Assembly (NCBI GenBank): GCA_020846335.1
Contig: JADLED010000330.1
Location: 1-49,988, forward strand
Length of the DNA: 49,988 nucleotides
Direction: 5' to 3'
Origin: Bacteroidia bacterium
GTDB taxonomy: Bacteria > Bacteroidota > Bacteroidia > B-17B0 > Aurantibacillaceae
In this document: piece after piece, positions 17,187 to 24,866 of the stretch
Numbering within the stretch: position 1 is the first letter of the stretch
How the letters are laid out: every line of letters starts with the position of its first letter
The notes under the pieces: model-generated
Database searches by the model: none
Seen by the model: only the letters and a program-made list of their open reading frames with translations
What the model was told of the DNA's origin: nothing
Position numbers and translations under genes: made by a program

Positions 17187-17209
17187 TAAAAGTAAAGTTT
17201 GACTTTTAA
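17186..17209 (-). promoter_or_regulatory. Inverted repeat upstream of the pseudo-receiver regulator gene
   Basis: TTAAAAGT (17186-17193) and ACTTTTAA (17202-17209) are perfect inverted complements with an eight-base spacer. The repeat abuts the ATG of the regulator gene, and a further TTTAAGT half-like site follows at once. It could be an autoregulatory operator or an RNA hairpin covering the start; I cannot tell which. Confidence 0.35.
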
Positions 17210-17244
17210 GTTTAAGTGAAGACCAATAGAACGTTAACATAACA

Positions 17245-18087
17245 TTAATTAAATTCCACTGCCAGCAGGCAAACATCGTCGGTTTGTTCGGCTTTTCCTT
17301 TCCATTCATCAAATGCCAGTTTAATCGCCTGTTCCTTCTCTCTGGCACCTTTGTTTATCATGCTTTTAATAAGCTTCTCTAACCGGTTAAAACCATAGCG
17401 CTTGTTGGCAGGCCCGCCAAACTGGTCCTGAAAGCCATCCGAAAAAAGATAAACGCTGAAAGGTTTTTCCAACTCAAATTCAAGCGTGCTGTATTTTCGG
17501 TTTTTTTCTATTTGCCAGCCTCCGATTGGGTAATTGTTACCATTTAAAATTTTTGTTTCGATGGCAGTTTGCAAAAGCATTTTTCGTTTTGCCGAACTGA
17601 ATTGAAATTTTTTTGTGTTGGGATTATAGGCAATTAAAGACACTTCGAGCCAATCGTTATTTACATTCTCTTCTTCATCGTGTTTAAAGGTTTCTATCCA
17701 TTTTTTATCCAGTTCATCCAATACTTCGCCAACCTGTTTATATTCCTTTGAATAAACCAGGTAATTCAAAAAACCTATTGCCAAACTCGAAAGCATGGCA
17801 CCACTCAGCGAATGGCCGGTGCAATCGCCCACCGCATAAATTATCCAATCGTTCTTTTTTCCAAGCCAAAAAAAATCGCCGCCAATAATGCGGGCAGGTC
17901 TGTAAAAAACAAAATAAGGCTGTCCAAGTTTGTTGAAGTGACGCGCCTGTGGCATTAAACCCTGCTGCACAGACGAAGCGTAATTTAGGCTTTCTCTTAG
18001 TTCGCGGTTTTCGGTTATCAGATGACTGATGTGGTGAATAAAATCATTGTCGGGAGAATATTTTTTAGGATGAATTTGAATTTCCAT
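17245..18087 (-). CDS. SpoIIE-type PP2C protein phosphatase, soluble
   Basis: A 280-residue protein from the ATG at 18087 (MEIQIHPKKY). After an N-terminal helical segment with ENRELRESLNYASSVQQGLM, the usual linker helix before this domain, the SpoIIE phosphatase domain shows RIIGGDFFW (Asp71), VGDCTGHSLSGAMLSS (Asp88), LFSDGFQDQFGG and QTDDVCLLAVEF. These keep the metal-binding Asp residues, so the enzyme should be active on Ser/Thr-phosphorylated proteins. It has no membrane segment and no GAF/PAS sensor. Its likely partner is unknown; the downstream pseudo-receiver regulator cannot be its phospho-Asp substrate. Probably co-transcribed with that regulator. Confidence 0.9.
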   Translation of the reverse strand: MEIQIHPKKYSPDNDFIHHISHLITENRELRESLNYASSVQQGLMPQARHFNKLGQPYFVFYRPARIIGGDFFWLGKKNDWIIYAVGDCTGHSLSGAMLSSLAIGFLNYLVYSKEYKQVGEVLDELDKKWIETFKHDEEENVNNDWLEVSLIAYNPNTKKFQFSSAKRKMLLQTAIETKILNGNNYPIGGWQIEKNRKYSTLEFELEKPFSVYLFSDGFQDQFGGPANKRYGFNRLEKLIKSMINKGAREKEQAIKLAFDEWKGKAEQTDDVCLLAVEFN

Positions 18088-18202
18088 GGCTGTTTGTTTT
18101 AATAACAAAACAAGCAAAACAACATCACCTCCTCTGCATGGCTGGGTTACTTAAATATTAATTTAGATAAAGGCCCAAAGGCCTTAGACGAGCAGGCTTA
18201 TT

Positions 18203-18604
18203 TTATGCCTTATTTTTTGCCAATAATTTATTTACAGAAATATTTAACAACATAAATATTTTTTCGGTCTCAATGTAAAGTGCTTTGGTATTGGATGGAG
18301 AGCCCAGTTTTAATTTCTTAAAAAACAGATCCATTTTATCCAGCCAGGTTTTAACCAGCTTAAAACTTTTTTTATTAATTAAGCTTTTTAATGCGGTATT
18401 CGTACTCAGCTCTTCATTAAAATCGTGCAGAAGTTCCTTTAGTTTTTTGTTCTCGAATGAATACGATTTGTTGCTGTGACCAAGCATAAACCGGAGCATT
18501 TCCAGATTCAGGTGATAGCTCATTAATAAAGCTTCCAAACTATAACCTGCTTTGTGGCAGGCCTGTATTTTTAAAAGTGTATTCGAAATTTTTTTCTGTG
18601 TCAT
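18203..18604 (-). CDS. Helical hypothetical protein (133 aa)
   Basis: A 133-residue, Lys/Leu-rich protein predicted to be all-helical: KIQACHKAGYSLEALLMSYH, LEMLRFMLGH, KKLKELLHDFNEEL and NTKALYIETEKIFMLLNISV. I do not recognise the family; the AGYSLEALLMSYHLNLE segment recalls HEPN-type or four-helix-bundle proteins, but the match is weak. It has no signal peptide. The ATG lies six bases after the hairpin at 18611-18640, so either it is expressed by readthrough or from a start site within that hairpin. It may form an operon with the phosphatase 115 bases downstream. Confidence 0.6.
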   Translation of the reverse strand: MTQKKISNTLLKIQACHKAGYSLEALLMSYHLNLEMLRFMLGHSNKSYSFENKKLKELLHDFNEELSTNTALKSLINKKSFKLVKTWLDKMDLFFKKLKLGSPSNTKALYIETEKIFMLLNISVNKLLAKNKA

Positions 18605-18610
18605 AAAATA

Positions 18611-18640
18611 AAAACGCCCGCTAAATATAGCAGGCGTTTT
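18611..18640 (-). terminator. Terminator hairpin after the T9SS beta-helix gene
   Basis: Arms AAAACGCC-c-GCTA and TAGC-a-GGCGTTTT (one mismatch, four-base loop) form a terminator with an AT-rich tail on the minus strand. It lies about 20 bases after the stop of the upstream gene and ends six bases before the ATG of the next gene, which is unusually close. Confidence 0.65.
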
Positions 18641-18659
18641 ATTTTTATGCGAGTTAATT

Positions 18660-20606
18660 CTACTTATTAACTACTAATTTAACGGTTTCTTTACCGTTGG
18701 CGGTGCTTAGTGTTACAAAGTAAATTCCGTTTTGCAGGTTGCTGGTGTTCAATTCAAATTTGTTATCACCCATAGTAAGGTTTGAATTTTGAACAGGGGT
18801 CATTACCAATTTACCAGTGATGTCGTAAACATTTACATTAATTGAAGAAGCGTTTTGCGATTGAATGTTCAGGAAAGTAACATCGTTACTTGGATTTGGA
18901 AACAAACTTACCACACCAATGCTGTTTTTAATTTCTTTTACAGCAACGTCTAAACAAGTGGCAGTTGTAATGGCCATGGTCACAGTTTTTGCACCTTCGC
19001 CATTAACAACGGTTAAAGAAGCAACAAAAGTACCAATGGTTGAAACAGTAAACGAAGGGCTGATGGCGGTGGTGCTTGAAATAACCAAACCAGCCGGAGC
19101 ACTCCAGCTCAAAGAACAATAACCCGGATCAACAGTGGTGTTGGCCACAAAAGTGTAAGCAGTTAAAGCAAGAGTATTGCTTCCCAAACATACCGAAGAA
19201 GGAATAGAGGCTAAAACCATTGGATTAGAAGTGCCTGTGGCAGCAGCAATGGCGGCAGTGGTAAAGCTGGCGCCAGAGTTGGCAATAGAACCACTGGCCG
19301 GACGGTAATCAGGGCTGGTATAATTGTATGGATTGGTTAAAATATTTGCAGCAGAAGTTAAGGTATCGTTTTGGCTGCCAATAAACTGATTGTGGCTTAC
19401 CAATACACCAAAAGTTCCTTGCTCAGTAGCTCTTTGACCGTAACCTGCAACAATGTTGTTTTTAAAAATTAAAGTCCCGGCGTTGGCATTACCTTCGCTA
19501 AGTGCACCGTCAATATAAAGACCACGGGTTTTGTGATCCATCAAAATTGAGTTTACAATTTTAAGAGAAGAATTTCTGCGAATACGGGCACCACGGCGGA
19601 AACCAGGGTGTGTGGTGGCAGTTAGCACACCACGCAGAGGACCAATATCAGTTACATTTGAAAAAATAGCTGAAGTAACCGGAGTAGCGGTAGTTCCATT
19701 AGGATCGTTGTCAGATTCAAAAGCCTCAGATGTAGAAGCCCCTGAAGTAGCAGCATAAGTAGGGTCAGCTAAGCTGGCATCACGAACACCCAATGCAAAC
19801 TGAACAGAGCCACTGTAACCATTATCAGTGTCAAAATTATCATCCACGCAACGGTAAGCTACCAAATGGCTGCAATTTACTGTTCCACCAAACCATTCAA
19901 AAGCATCGTCGTTCACAAAAGAACATTGTATAAAGTCAATTTTAGTTGCACGTCCAATAGCACCCAGTGTTAAACCATTAATTTCTTTATTGGAAGCATA
20001 AACGTAACCACCAAACTCAATGCGGATGTATTGTAAATCGCCAGAATTGTCGTTATCGTTAGGAGTTAAGCCACCACCGTATTGAGTTAAAGAACTCACT
20101 GCTATACCTTCAATGTTGTTAATGCCATTTGGATTGTTGCTATTAGCTAAACCCATCAAAACAATTCCGCCCCAATCACCAGGTTGTCTTGAGCCTGGAG
20201 CTGCATCAGAAGTAAAAACAATTGGAGCTGTTTTTGTGCCAACTGCCATTAGTTTAGAACCGGTGGTAACAAATAAACCGGAACCGGCTACCTGGCTTGA
20301 ACCACGAACAATAACACCTGGCTGAATTGTTAGTATGGAATTACCTGTAACATAAATAGGCCCTTGTAATAAAACCACCTGACCACTTGACCATGTGGTG
20401 TTGCTGGTGATATTGGCATTTACAGTAACAGTTGGTGCAGGGTAAACTTTATTTTGTGGATCCCATTCGGTCCAGCTATCTGTCCACATAGGAGTTGGTG
20501 CAGGTGCAAATGCTCCACGGTAACAGGTTTTTTGTAGGAAAGGTGTTTGAGCAAAACTCGCTCCAAGTATCAGTGCCCCAATGGCAGATAATAAATTTCT
20601 TTTCAT
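18660..20606 (-). CDS. T9SS-exported protein, predicted right-handed beta-helix
   Basis: A 648-residue protein from the ATG at 20606 with signal MKRNLLSAIGALILGASFAQ. The central part has short repeated beta/turn motifs such as SILTIQPGVIVRG, LQYIRIEFGG, KIDFIQCSFVNDDAFEWF, LKIVNSILMDHKTRGLYIDG and LIFKNNIVAGYGQ, typical of a parallel beta-helix. A PKD/Ig-like segment follows, then a C-terminal T9SS type A tail: SLFPNPSNDVTFLNI, VYDITGKLV, LQNGIYFVTLSTANGKETVK ending in LVVNK. It should be secreted across the outer membrane and anchored or released. The neighbouring TonB-dependent receptor, 151 bases upstream on the same strand, may share expression. Ligand unknown. Confidence 0.8.
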   Translation of the reverse strand: MKRNLLSAIGALILGASFAQTPFLQKTCYRGAFAPAPTPMWTDSWTEWDPQNKVYPAPTVTVNANITSNTTWSSGQVVLLQGPIYVTGNSILTIQPGVIVRGSSQVAGSGLFVTTGSKLMAVGTKTAPIVFTSDAAPGSRQPGDWGGIVLMGLANSNNPNGINNIEGIAVSSLTQYGGGLTPNDNDNSGDLQYIRIEFGGYVYASNKEINGLTLGAIGRATKIDFIQCSFVNDDAFEWFGGTVNCSHLVAYRCVDDNFDTDNGYSGSVQFALGVRDASLADPTYAATSGASTSEAFESDNDPNGTTATPVTSAIFSNVTDIGPLRGVLTATTHPGFRRGARIRRNSSLKIVNSILMDHKTRGLYIDGALSEGNANAGTLIFKNNIVAGYGQRATEQGTFGVLVSHNQFIGSQNDTLTSAANILTNPYNYTSPDYRPASGSIANSGASFTTAAIAAATGTSNPMVLASIPSSVCLGSNTLALTAYTFVANTTVDPGYCSLSWSAPAGLVISSTTAISPSFTVSTIGTFVASLTVVNGEGAKTVTMAITTATCLDVAVKEIKNSIGVVSLFPNPSNDVTFLNIQSQNASSINVNVYDITGKLVMTPVQNSNLTMGDNKFELNTSNLQNGIYFVTLSTANGKETVKLVVNK

Positions 20607-20695
20607 TTTTTTAGTTTTAATTGTGGTACAAATTTCAAACTTCGGCATGTGCTTTGCGTTAAATGAAAATTATAAAACAATAAAGGCTGTGTTAT

Positions 20696-20754
20696 TTTAA
20701 GGTTAATGAAACTAAAAAAAATCAGTATTTACTTAATCATTCCCTAACCTTAAA
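20696..20754. repeat. Ten-base inverted repeat with 39-base spacer
   Basis: TTTAAGGTTA (20696-20705) and TAACCTTAAA (20745-20754) are perfect inverted complements separated by 39 bases, in the gap between the beta-helix and receptor genes. The AT-rich arms are too weak for a terminator, so a protein-binding site upstream of the beta-helix gene is a possibility. The arms could also occur by chance in AT-rich sequence. Confidence 0.35.
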
Positions 20755-20757
20755 TTA

Positions 20758-23649
20758 TCAGAATTTGTAGGTAACCTGAAAAGCAAAGGTGGTGCCCAGT
20801 TGGTTGGAACGGATAATATCGTCCTTAGCTTTTTCAAAGCGCGTGTTTGTGCTTTTGTTCACGTAAAAATATTCCAATTGATTTTTTGCAAAAATATCCT
20901 TGGCAGTAACACGCAACTCCAGTTTGTTTTTTAAAAACGACTTCGAAGCCTGAAAATCCATAATGGTTCTGCCATTTTCCCAAATGTCCAATTGGGTGTT
21001 ATAATTGCCTACCACCGAAATTCTTTGTCCAACACGATTTACAATGGTGCTGATACTAAATCCGTTTTCGCTGTCAACATACGATAAACCGGCATTAAAC
21101 AAATAAGGCGACTGGCCCTGCAATTGCCTGGTGGTTGGTGCATCTTTAGGACGCGAATCAAGTTTGGAAACATCCACCACCGATTTAATGTAGGCAAAAT
21201 TTGTAAACATGGTCAGGTTATCGAGCACTTTGCCCAGTTTACTCGAATCGTTTTTATGAAACTGCCCGATTATCAAACGGTATTCCAGCTCCAGCCCATA
21301 ACATTTGGCGCGCGGAACATTAACATACGAAATTTCGTTGGCGTTTGTTAATGCAATTTGTTCAATTGGATTTATAAAATCTTTATAAAACACTGAGGCC
21401 GAAAACAACTGTCCGCGTCCCGGAAAAATTTCGTAGCGCAAATCGTAATTGTGAATGGTGGCACGCTGCAGGGTATCGTTACCACTGGTAAAGAACAGGG
21501 TGTTAAAATCGTAAAAACCAAACGGCGCCAACTCTCTAAACTCGGGGCGGTTAAGGGTTTTAGAATAACTCAAACGAATGTTTTGTTTGTCGTTAAGCGA
21601 AAACACAAAGTTGGCCGATGGCAATACATCCAGCACCGTTGTGTCTTTGGTTATCTCAACTTTATCAATTACATAAAACTTGCCCGGATAAATCAGCTTT
21701 TGATAGTACGACTCCAACCTTGCGCCAAATATGGCCCTGAACCACGATTTGTACTTTGTGTCAAACATCAGGTAAGTGGCATTCAGCCTCGACGAAGCCT
21801 TGTAAGAATCGGTTGGTCGGGTGCCTTCGGTTAATTTAAACCCGCCACGTCCGGGCGACAACTGCCCCATATTTTGCGCGCTGAAAATGTTATTCTGATC
21901 GAGGTACAATAAACTGTCAACAAACGAAACCATGCTGGTGTAGCCAATCTGACGGGCAGTAAATGTGCGCGAACGCTGTTGGGTTTGACCTCCCAGCTTT
22001 ATTTCCATGTTAAAATTAGGCGATAACTTAAAGGGCCTCGACACATCTGCTTTGGCACTGGCCATACTTTCCGACAGGCTCGACCAGAACATAAATCCAC
22101 CATACTCGTTGCCCACACTGTTTGGCGAAATAACCGCAGCATAAACCGTATCGTTTGGATTTCCATTTGGATCGAAATCTCTGTAACGCGAATAGGTGTT
22201 TCTTCTCAGATTTGGCACGTCACGTTTCACGCCACTGTAAGAACCCACCCAGTTTATTTTTAGTTTAATTTTTTCAAGAAGATGCTCGCCAATAAGTTGC
22301 GATGAGGCAATTTTATTTCCGGTAAACCAAAACGCTGTGGATTTGGAAAGACTTTTATTGGCATCCGCCAAACCCGAAGTGCCACTTCTTAAAATTGTTC
22401 TATCGTCGGAATTAACGCTCAACAGGTTTTTAGAACTGATGGAATTGTTTTCGTTTAGTTTACACGATAAGTTCAAAAGCCCACCTGCCAGCACCTGCGA
22501 TGAATACACCTTATCGGTAAATACAGCGTCGAGTTGCGAAGCACGGTTAGGGTCCGCATTATCAGAAAAAGAATTTCGTTGTGCATTAAAAATATTATTG
22601 GTTTTGTTATAACTCACCGAAGCCAGTATCCCAAAAAAGTCTTTCTCCTTGCGCTTAAAATTATACCCTCCCGCAACCTGAAAAGACAAATTAGGGCCAA
22701 ACTTCTTTTTATAAACTCCCCAGTCCGAAACCGGTACATCTTTTGCCAATTGTGCCTGCTCGTCTTTTTTGTATGGGAAACTTTCAACCGCAGGCACCTG
22801 AGTTGGCATGCCTCTGGTTCCATCGTCAATGCCCAACCAATCCAACTTGCCACCTTTGTAGTAATAGCGGTCTTTTCCGGTAGTTACCACATTAAACCCG
22901 CTTGTTGCAGAAACAGAAAGGAAATTTTTTTCAGGAATGTTTTTTGTGCTGATGTCGATGATCCCGCCTGCAAACTCACCCGGCATATCGGGGCGTGCGG
23001 TTTTGGTAATCACCAGATTATCGAGCATGTTGCTCGGAAAAATATCAAAAGCAAAGGCCTTCCGGTCGCTTTCAGAACTTGGTAATGGCGCACCGTTCAA
23101 ATACGCTGCGTTGTAACGTTCGTTAAGTCCCCGCACAATGGCAAATTTATTATCCTGAATACTGGCACCACTCACACGTTTTAACACATCGCTGGTGCTT
23201 TTATCGGGAGTTCGTTTAATCGTTTCCTGGCTGATTCCATCCTGAACACTGGCACTGTTTTTTTGTTGCAGTACCAAGGCCGCGTTGTTTTCCTTATTAA
23301 GTGTAAAAATCACCACCACTTGTTCCAAATCCTGCGAAGTAGAAGCTTCCATTTGAACATTAACATCCGTCACATCATTCGATACCACCTTCACATCTGT
23401 AATTTTTTTAGTAGTGTACGAAATATAGCTCACCACCAGCGTTACCTTTCCTGCTGGCACGTTATTAATTGCAAACTTTCCGTCAAGGTCGGCCGAGGCC
23501 CCTTTGGTTGTACCCTCCACCAATATGGTTGCACCCGGCAACGTTTCTCCGGTTTTAGAATCAACAATAGTCCCGGAAATTCTTCCGGTTTGCGCCTGAA
23601 GTAATGAAACCGAAAGAAAAATTAATAAAGTGACGAATAGCTTTTGCAT
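20758..23649 (-). CDS. TonB-dependent outer-membrane receptor
   Basis: A 963-residue receptor from the ATG at 23649. A signal peptide (MQKLFVTLLIFLSVSLLQAQ) precedes a CarboxypepD_reg-like domain (GRISGTIVDSKTGETLPGAT, then DGKFAINNVPAG). A plug follows with QDNKFAIVRGLNERYNAAYL and RPDMPGEFAGGIIDIST, and then a beta-barrel ending in Phe (FQVTYKF), the usual outer-membrane signature. It should take up a ligand with TonB/ExbBD energy. The ligand is not readable. It lacks a SusD partner; the next gene downstream is the T9SS beta-helix protein. Divergent from the PhoB-like regulator. Confidence 0.92.
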   Translation of the reverse strand: MQKLFVTLLIFLSVSLLQAQTGRISGTIVDSKTGETLPGATILVEGTTKGASADLDGKFAINNVPAGKVTLVVSYISYTTKKITDVKVVSNDVTDVNVQMEASTSQDLEQVVVIFTLNKENNAALVLQQKNSASVQDGISQETIKRTPDKSTSDVLKRVSGASIQDNKFAIVRGLNERYNAAYLNGAPLPSSESDRKAFAFDIFPSNMLDNLVITKTARPDMPGEFAGGIIDISTKNIPEKNFLSVSATSGFNVVTTGKDRYYYKGGKLDWLGIDDGTRGMPTQVPAVESFPYKKDEQAQLAKDVPVSDWGVYKKKFGPNLSFQVAGGYNFKRKEKDFFGILASVSYNKTNNIFNAQRNSFSDNADPNRASQLDAVFTDKVYSSQVLAGGLLNLSCKLNENNSISSKNLLSVNSDDRTILRSGTSGLADANKSLSKSTAFWFTGNKIASSQLIGEHLLEKIKLKINWVGSYSGVKRDVPNLRRNTYSRYRDFDPNGNPNDTVYAAVISPNSVGNEYGGFMFWSSLSESMASAKADVSRPFKLSPNFNMEIKLGGQTQQRSRTFTARQIGYTSMVSFVDSLLYLDQNNIFSAQNMGQLSPGRGGFKLTEGTRPTDSYKASSRLNATYLMFDTKYKSWFRAIFGARLESYYQKLIYPGKFYVIDKVEITKDTTVLDVLPSANFVFSLNDKQNIRLSYSKTLNRPEFRELAPFGFYDFNTLFFTSGNDTLQRATIHNYDLRYEIFPGRGQLFSASVFYKDFINPIEQIALTNANEISYVNVPRAKCYGLELEYRLIIGQFHKNDSSKLGKVLDNLTMFTNFAYIKSVVDVSKLDSRPKDAPTTRQLQGQSPYLFNAGLSYVDSENGFSISTIVNRVGQRISVVGNYNTQLDIWENGRTIMDFQASKSFLKNKLELRVTAKDIFAKNQLEYFYVNKSTNTRFEKAKDDIIRSNQLGTTFAFQVTYKF

Positions 23650-23743
23650 AATATTATTTTGCTGCAAAAAAAGCCAATACAGATTACTCGCACTTAAATT
23701 TGATGTTACCAAAAGTTTAAGTTAATTCTGTGTTAAGAGAAAT

Positions 23744-23759
23744 AACTTAATAATAAGTT
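23744..23759. promoter_or_regulatory. Palindrome between receptor and PhoB-like regulator genes
   Basis: AACTTA-ATAA-TAAGTT is a perfect 6-4-6 palindrome in the 162-base divergent gap. Two TTAAG half-like sites lie at 23717-23721 and 23733-23737. Its position between a TonB-receptor gene and a regulator gene makes it a candidate operator; AT-rich chance is the alternative. Confidence 0.35.
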
Positions 23760-23784
23760 AACTTTAGACCGAAACCCTTTTTGT

Positions 23785-23792
23785 TAACTTTG
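23785..23792 (+). promoter_or_regulatory. -7 box of the PhoB-like regulator gene
   Basis: TAACTTTG matches TAnnTTTG, 19 bases before the ATG at 23812. The -33 region is only a partial match. Confidence 0.45.
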
Positions 23793-23811
23793 GGGCATTA
23801 AATTTATTCCT

Positions 23812-24495
23812 ATGAGTAATTCAGCTTTTAAAATTCTGTTGGTGGATGATGAACCGGATATTGTAGAGTTTTTAGGCTACAACCTTAAAAAAGAAGGTTA
23901 CGAAATATTAACTGCCAACAATGGCAAAGATGCCGTTGAAATTGCTAAAAAAGAATTGCCGCACTTAATTGTACTGGACGTGATGATGCCCGACATGGAT
24001 GGCATTGAAACCTGCCGCGAATTGCGCGAGCAAAAAGGTTTACAGGATGTGTTGATTGCTTTTTTAACCGCCCGCAGCGAAGACTATACCCAAATTGCCG
24101 GTTTTGAGGTAGGCGCCGATGATTACATTACAAAGCCAATAAAACCACGTGTGTTCATTAGTCGCATTAAAGCACTTTTGCGCCGATTACAATCTGCCGC
24201 TGCCAGCGAAAACAATGTGGAATTTGGCGATGTTAGAATTGATAAGGAAAAACACGCCGTTTTTAAAAATGGTGTTGAAATTGCCTTGCCTAAAAAAGAA
24301 TTCAAATTATTTTCCTTATTAAGCAGCAAGCCCGGTAAAGTATTTACCCGCGAATTTATTCTCGATCAGGTTTGGGGCGACGAAGTGGTGGTGGGCGACC
24401 GCACTATTGACGTTCACATTCGCAAACTGCGCGAAAAAATTGGCGACGATTATTTTAAAACCGTAAAAGGCGTTGGCTACAAATTCGAATTCTGA
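23812..24495 (+). CDS. PhoB/OmpR-type response regulator (canonical)
   Basis: A 227-residue two-domain regulator. Its receiver has Asp12/Asp13 (LLVDDE), the phosphoacceptor Asp56 (VLDVMMPDMDG), Thr86 (FLTARSE) and Lys108 (DYITKP), all intact. The winged helix ends DRTIDVHIRKLREKIGDDY and KGVGYKFEF, and belongs to the OmpR/PhoB class that binds direct repeats. No histidine kinase follows it or lies anywhere in the window, so it is an orphan here. Its closest neighbours are the divergent TonB receptor and its beta-helix partner, which are plausible targets. It is a paralogue, equal in length, of the pseudo-receiver regulator near 17 kb. Confidence 0.93.
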   Translation: MSNSAFKILLVDDEPDIVEFLGYNLKKEGYEILTANNGKDAVEIAKKELPHLIVLDVMMPDMDGIETCRELREQKGLQDVLIAFLTARSEDYTQIAGFEVGADDYITKPIKPRVFISRIKALLRRLQSAAASENNVEFGDVRIDKEKHAVFKNGVEIALPKKEFKLFSLLSSKPGKVFTREFILDQVWGDEVVVGDRTIDVHIRKLREKIGDDYFKTVKGVGYKFEF

Positions 24496-24866
24496 TAAAT
24501 AAAGAGCCATTTCCACTTTCAAAAATTCCATTTTTTAGCAATAACAACTTAATTCTAAGTGATTAAGTAATTTTGCCTCTTAACGTTTTAGTTTATCGCA
24601 TTTTCATCTCATTCCGCATTCAGTTTTTGAATTGTAGGAATTCTACTTCCTTTAATAATAAAAAACAAATTATCTCCAATTCACTATTGCGGAAAATTTT
24701 TTTGTATTTTTCGTGAGTTTTTTACCTGAAAATAAATTTCATTCGGCACTTTTATTAATTTGGACACAAATATCAGGGTTTTTAAAAAACAAAGTCTTGC
24801 GTAATTTAACGGTACTAAAGTTGAATAATAAAATAATTTGCTCTGTAAATCAGTAGACATAACTTA
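24496..24866. other. 371-base intergenic region, mostly unexplained
   Basis: No open frame or RNA gene is recognised. A TAATTTTG box on the plus strand at 24568-24575 matches TAnnTTTG; used for the next gene it would leave a leader near 285 bases. A TTAAGT-rich stretch lies just before it. Very AT-rich sequence fills the rest. No terminator was seen after the regulator gene. The last 25 bases before the ATG include a near-match AATAATTTG that could serve as a nearer -7 box. Confidence 0.5.

Noticed and set aside
22534..23085. Plus-strand frame of 183 residues opposite the TonB receptor
   Set aside because: The receptor is well supported on the other strand; this frame shows no recognisable domain.
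24123..24531. Minus-strand frames under the PhoB-like regulator
   Set aside because: They are shadows of the regulator gene, which has intact signature residues.
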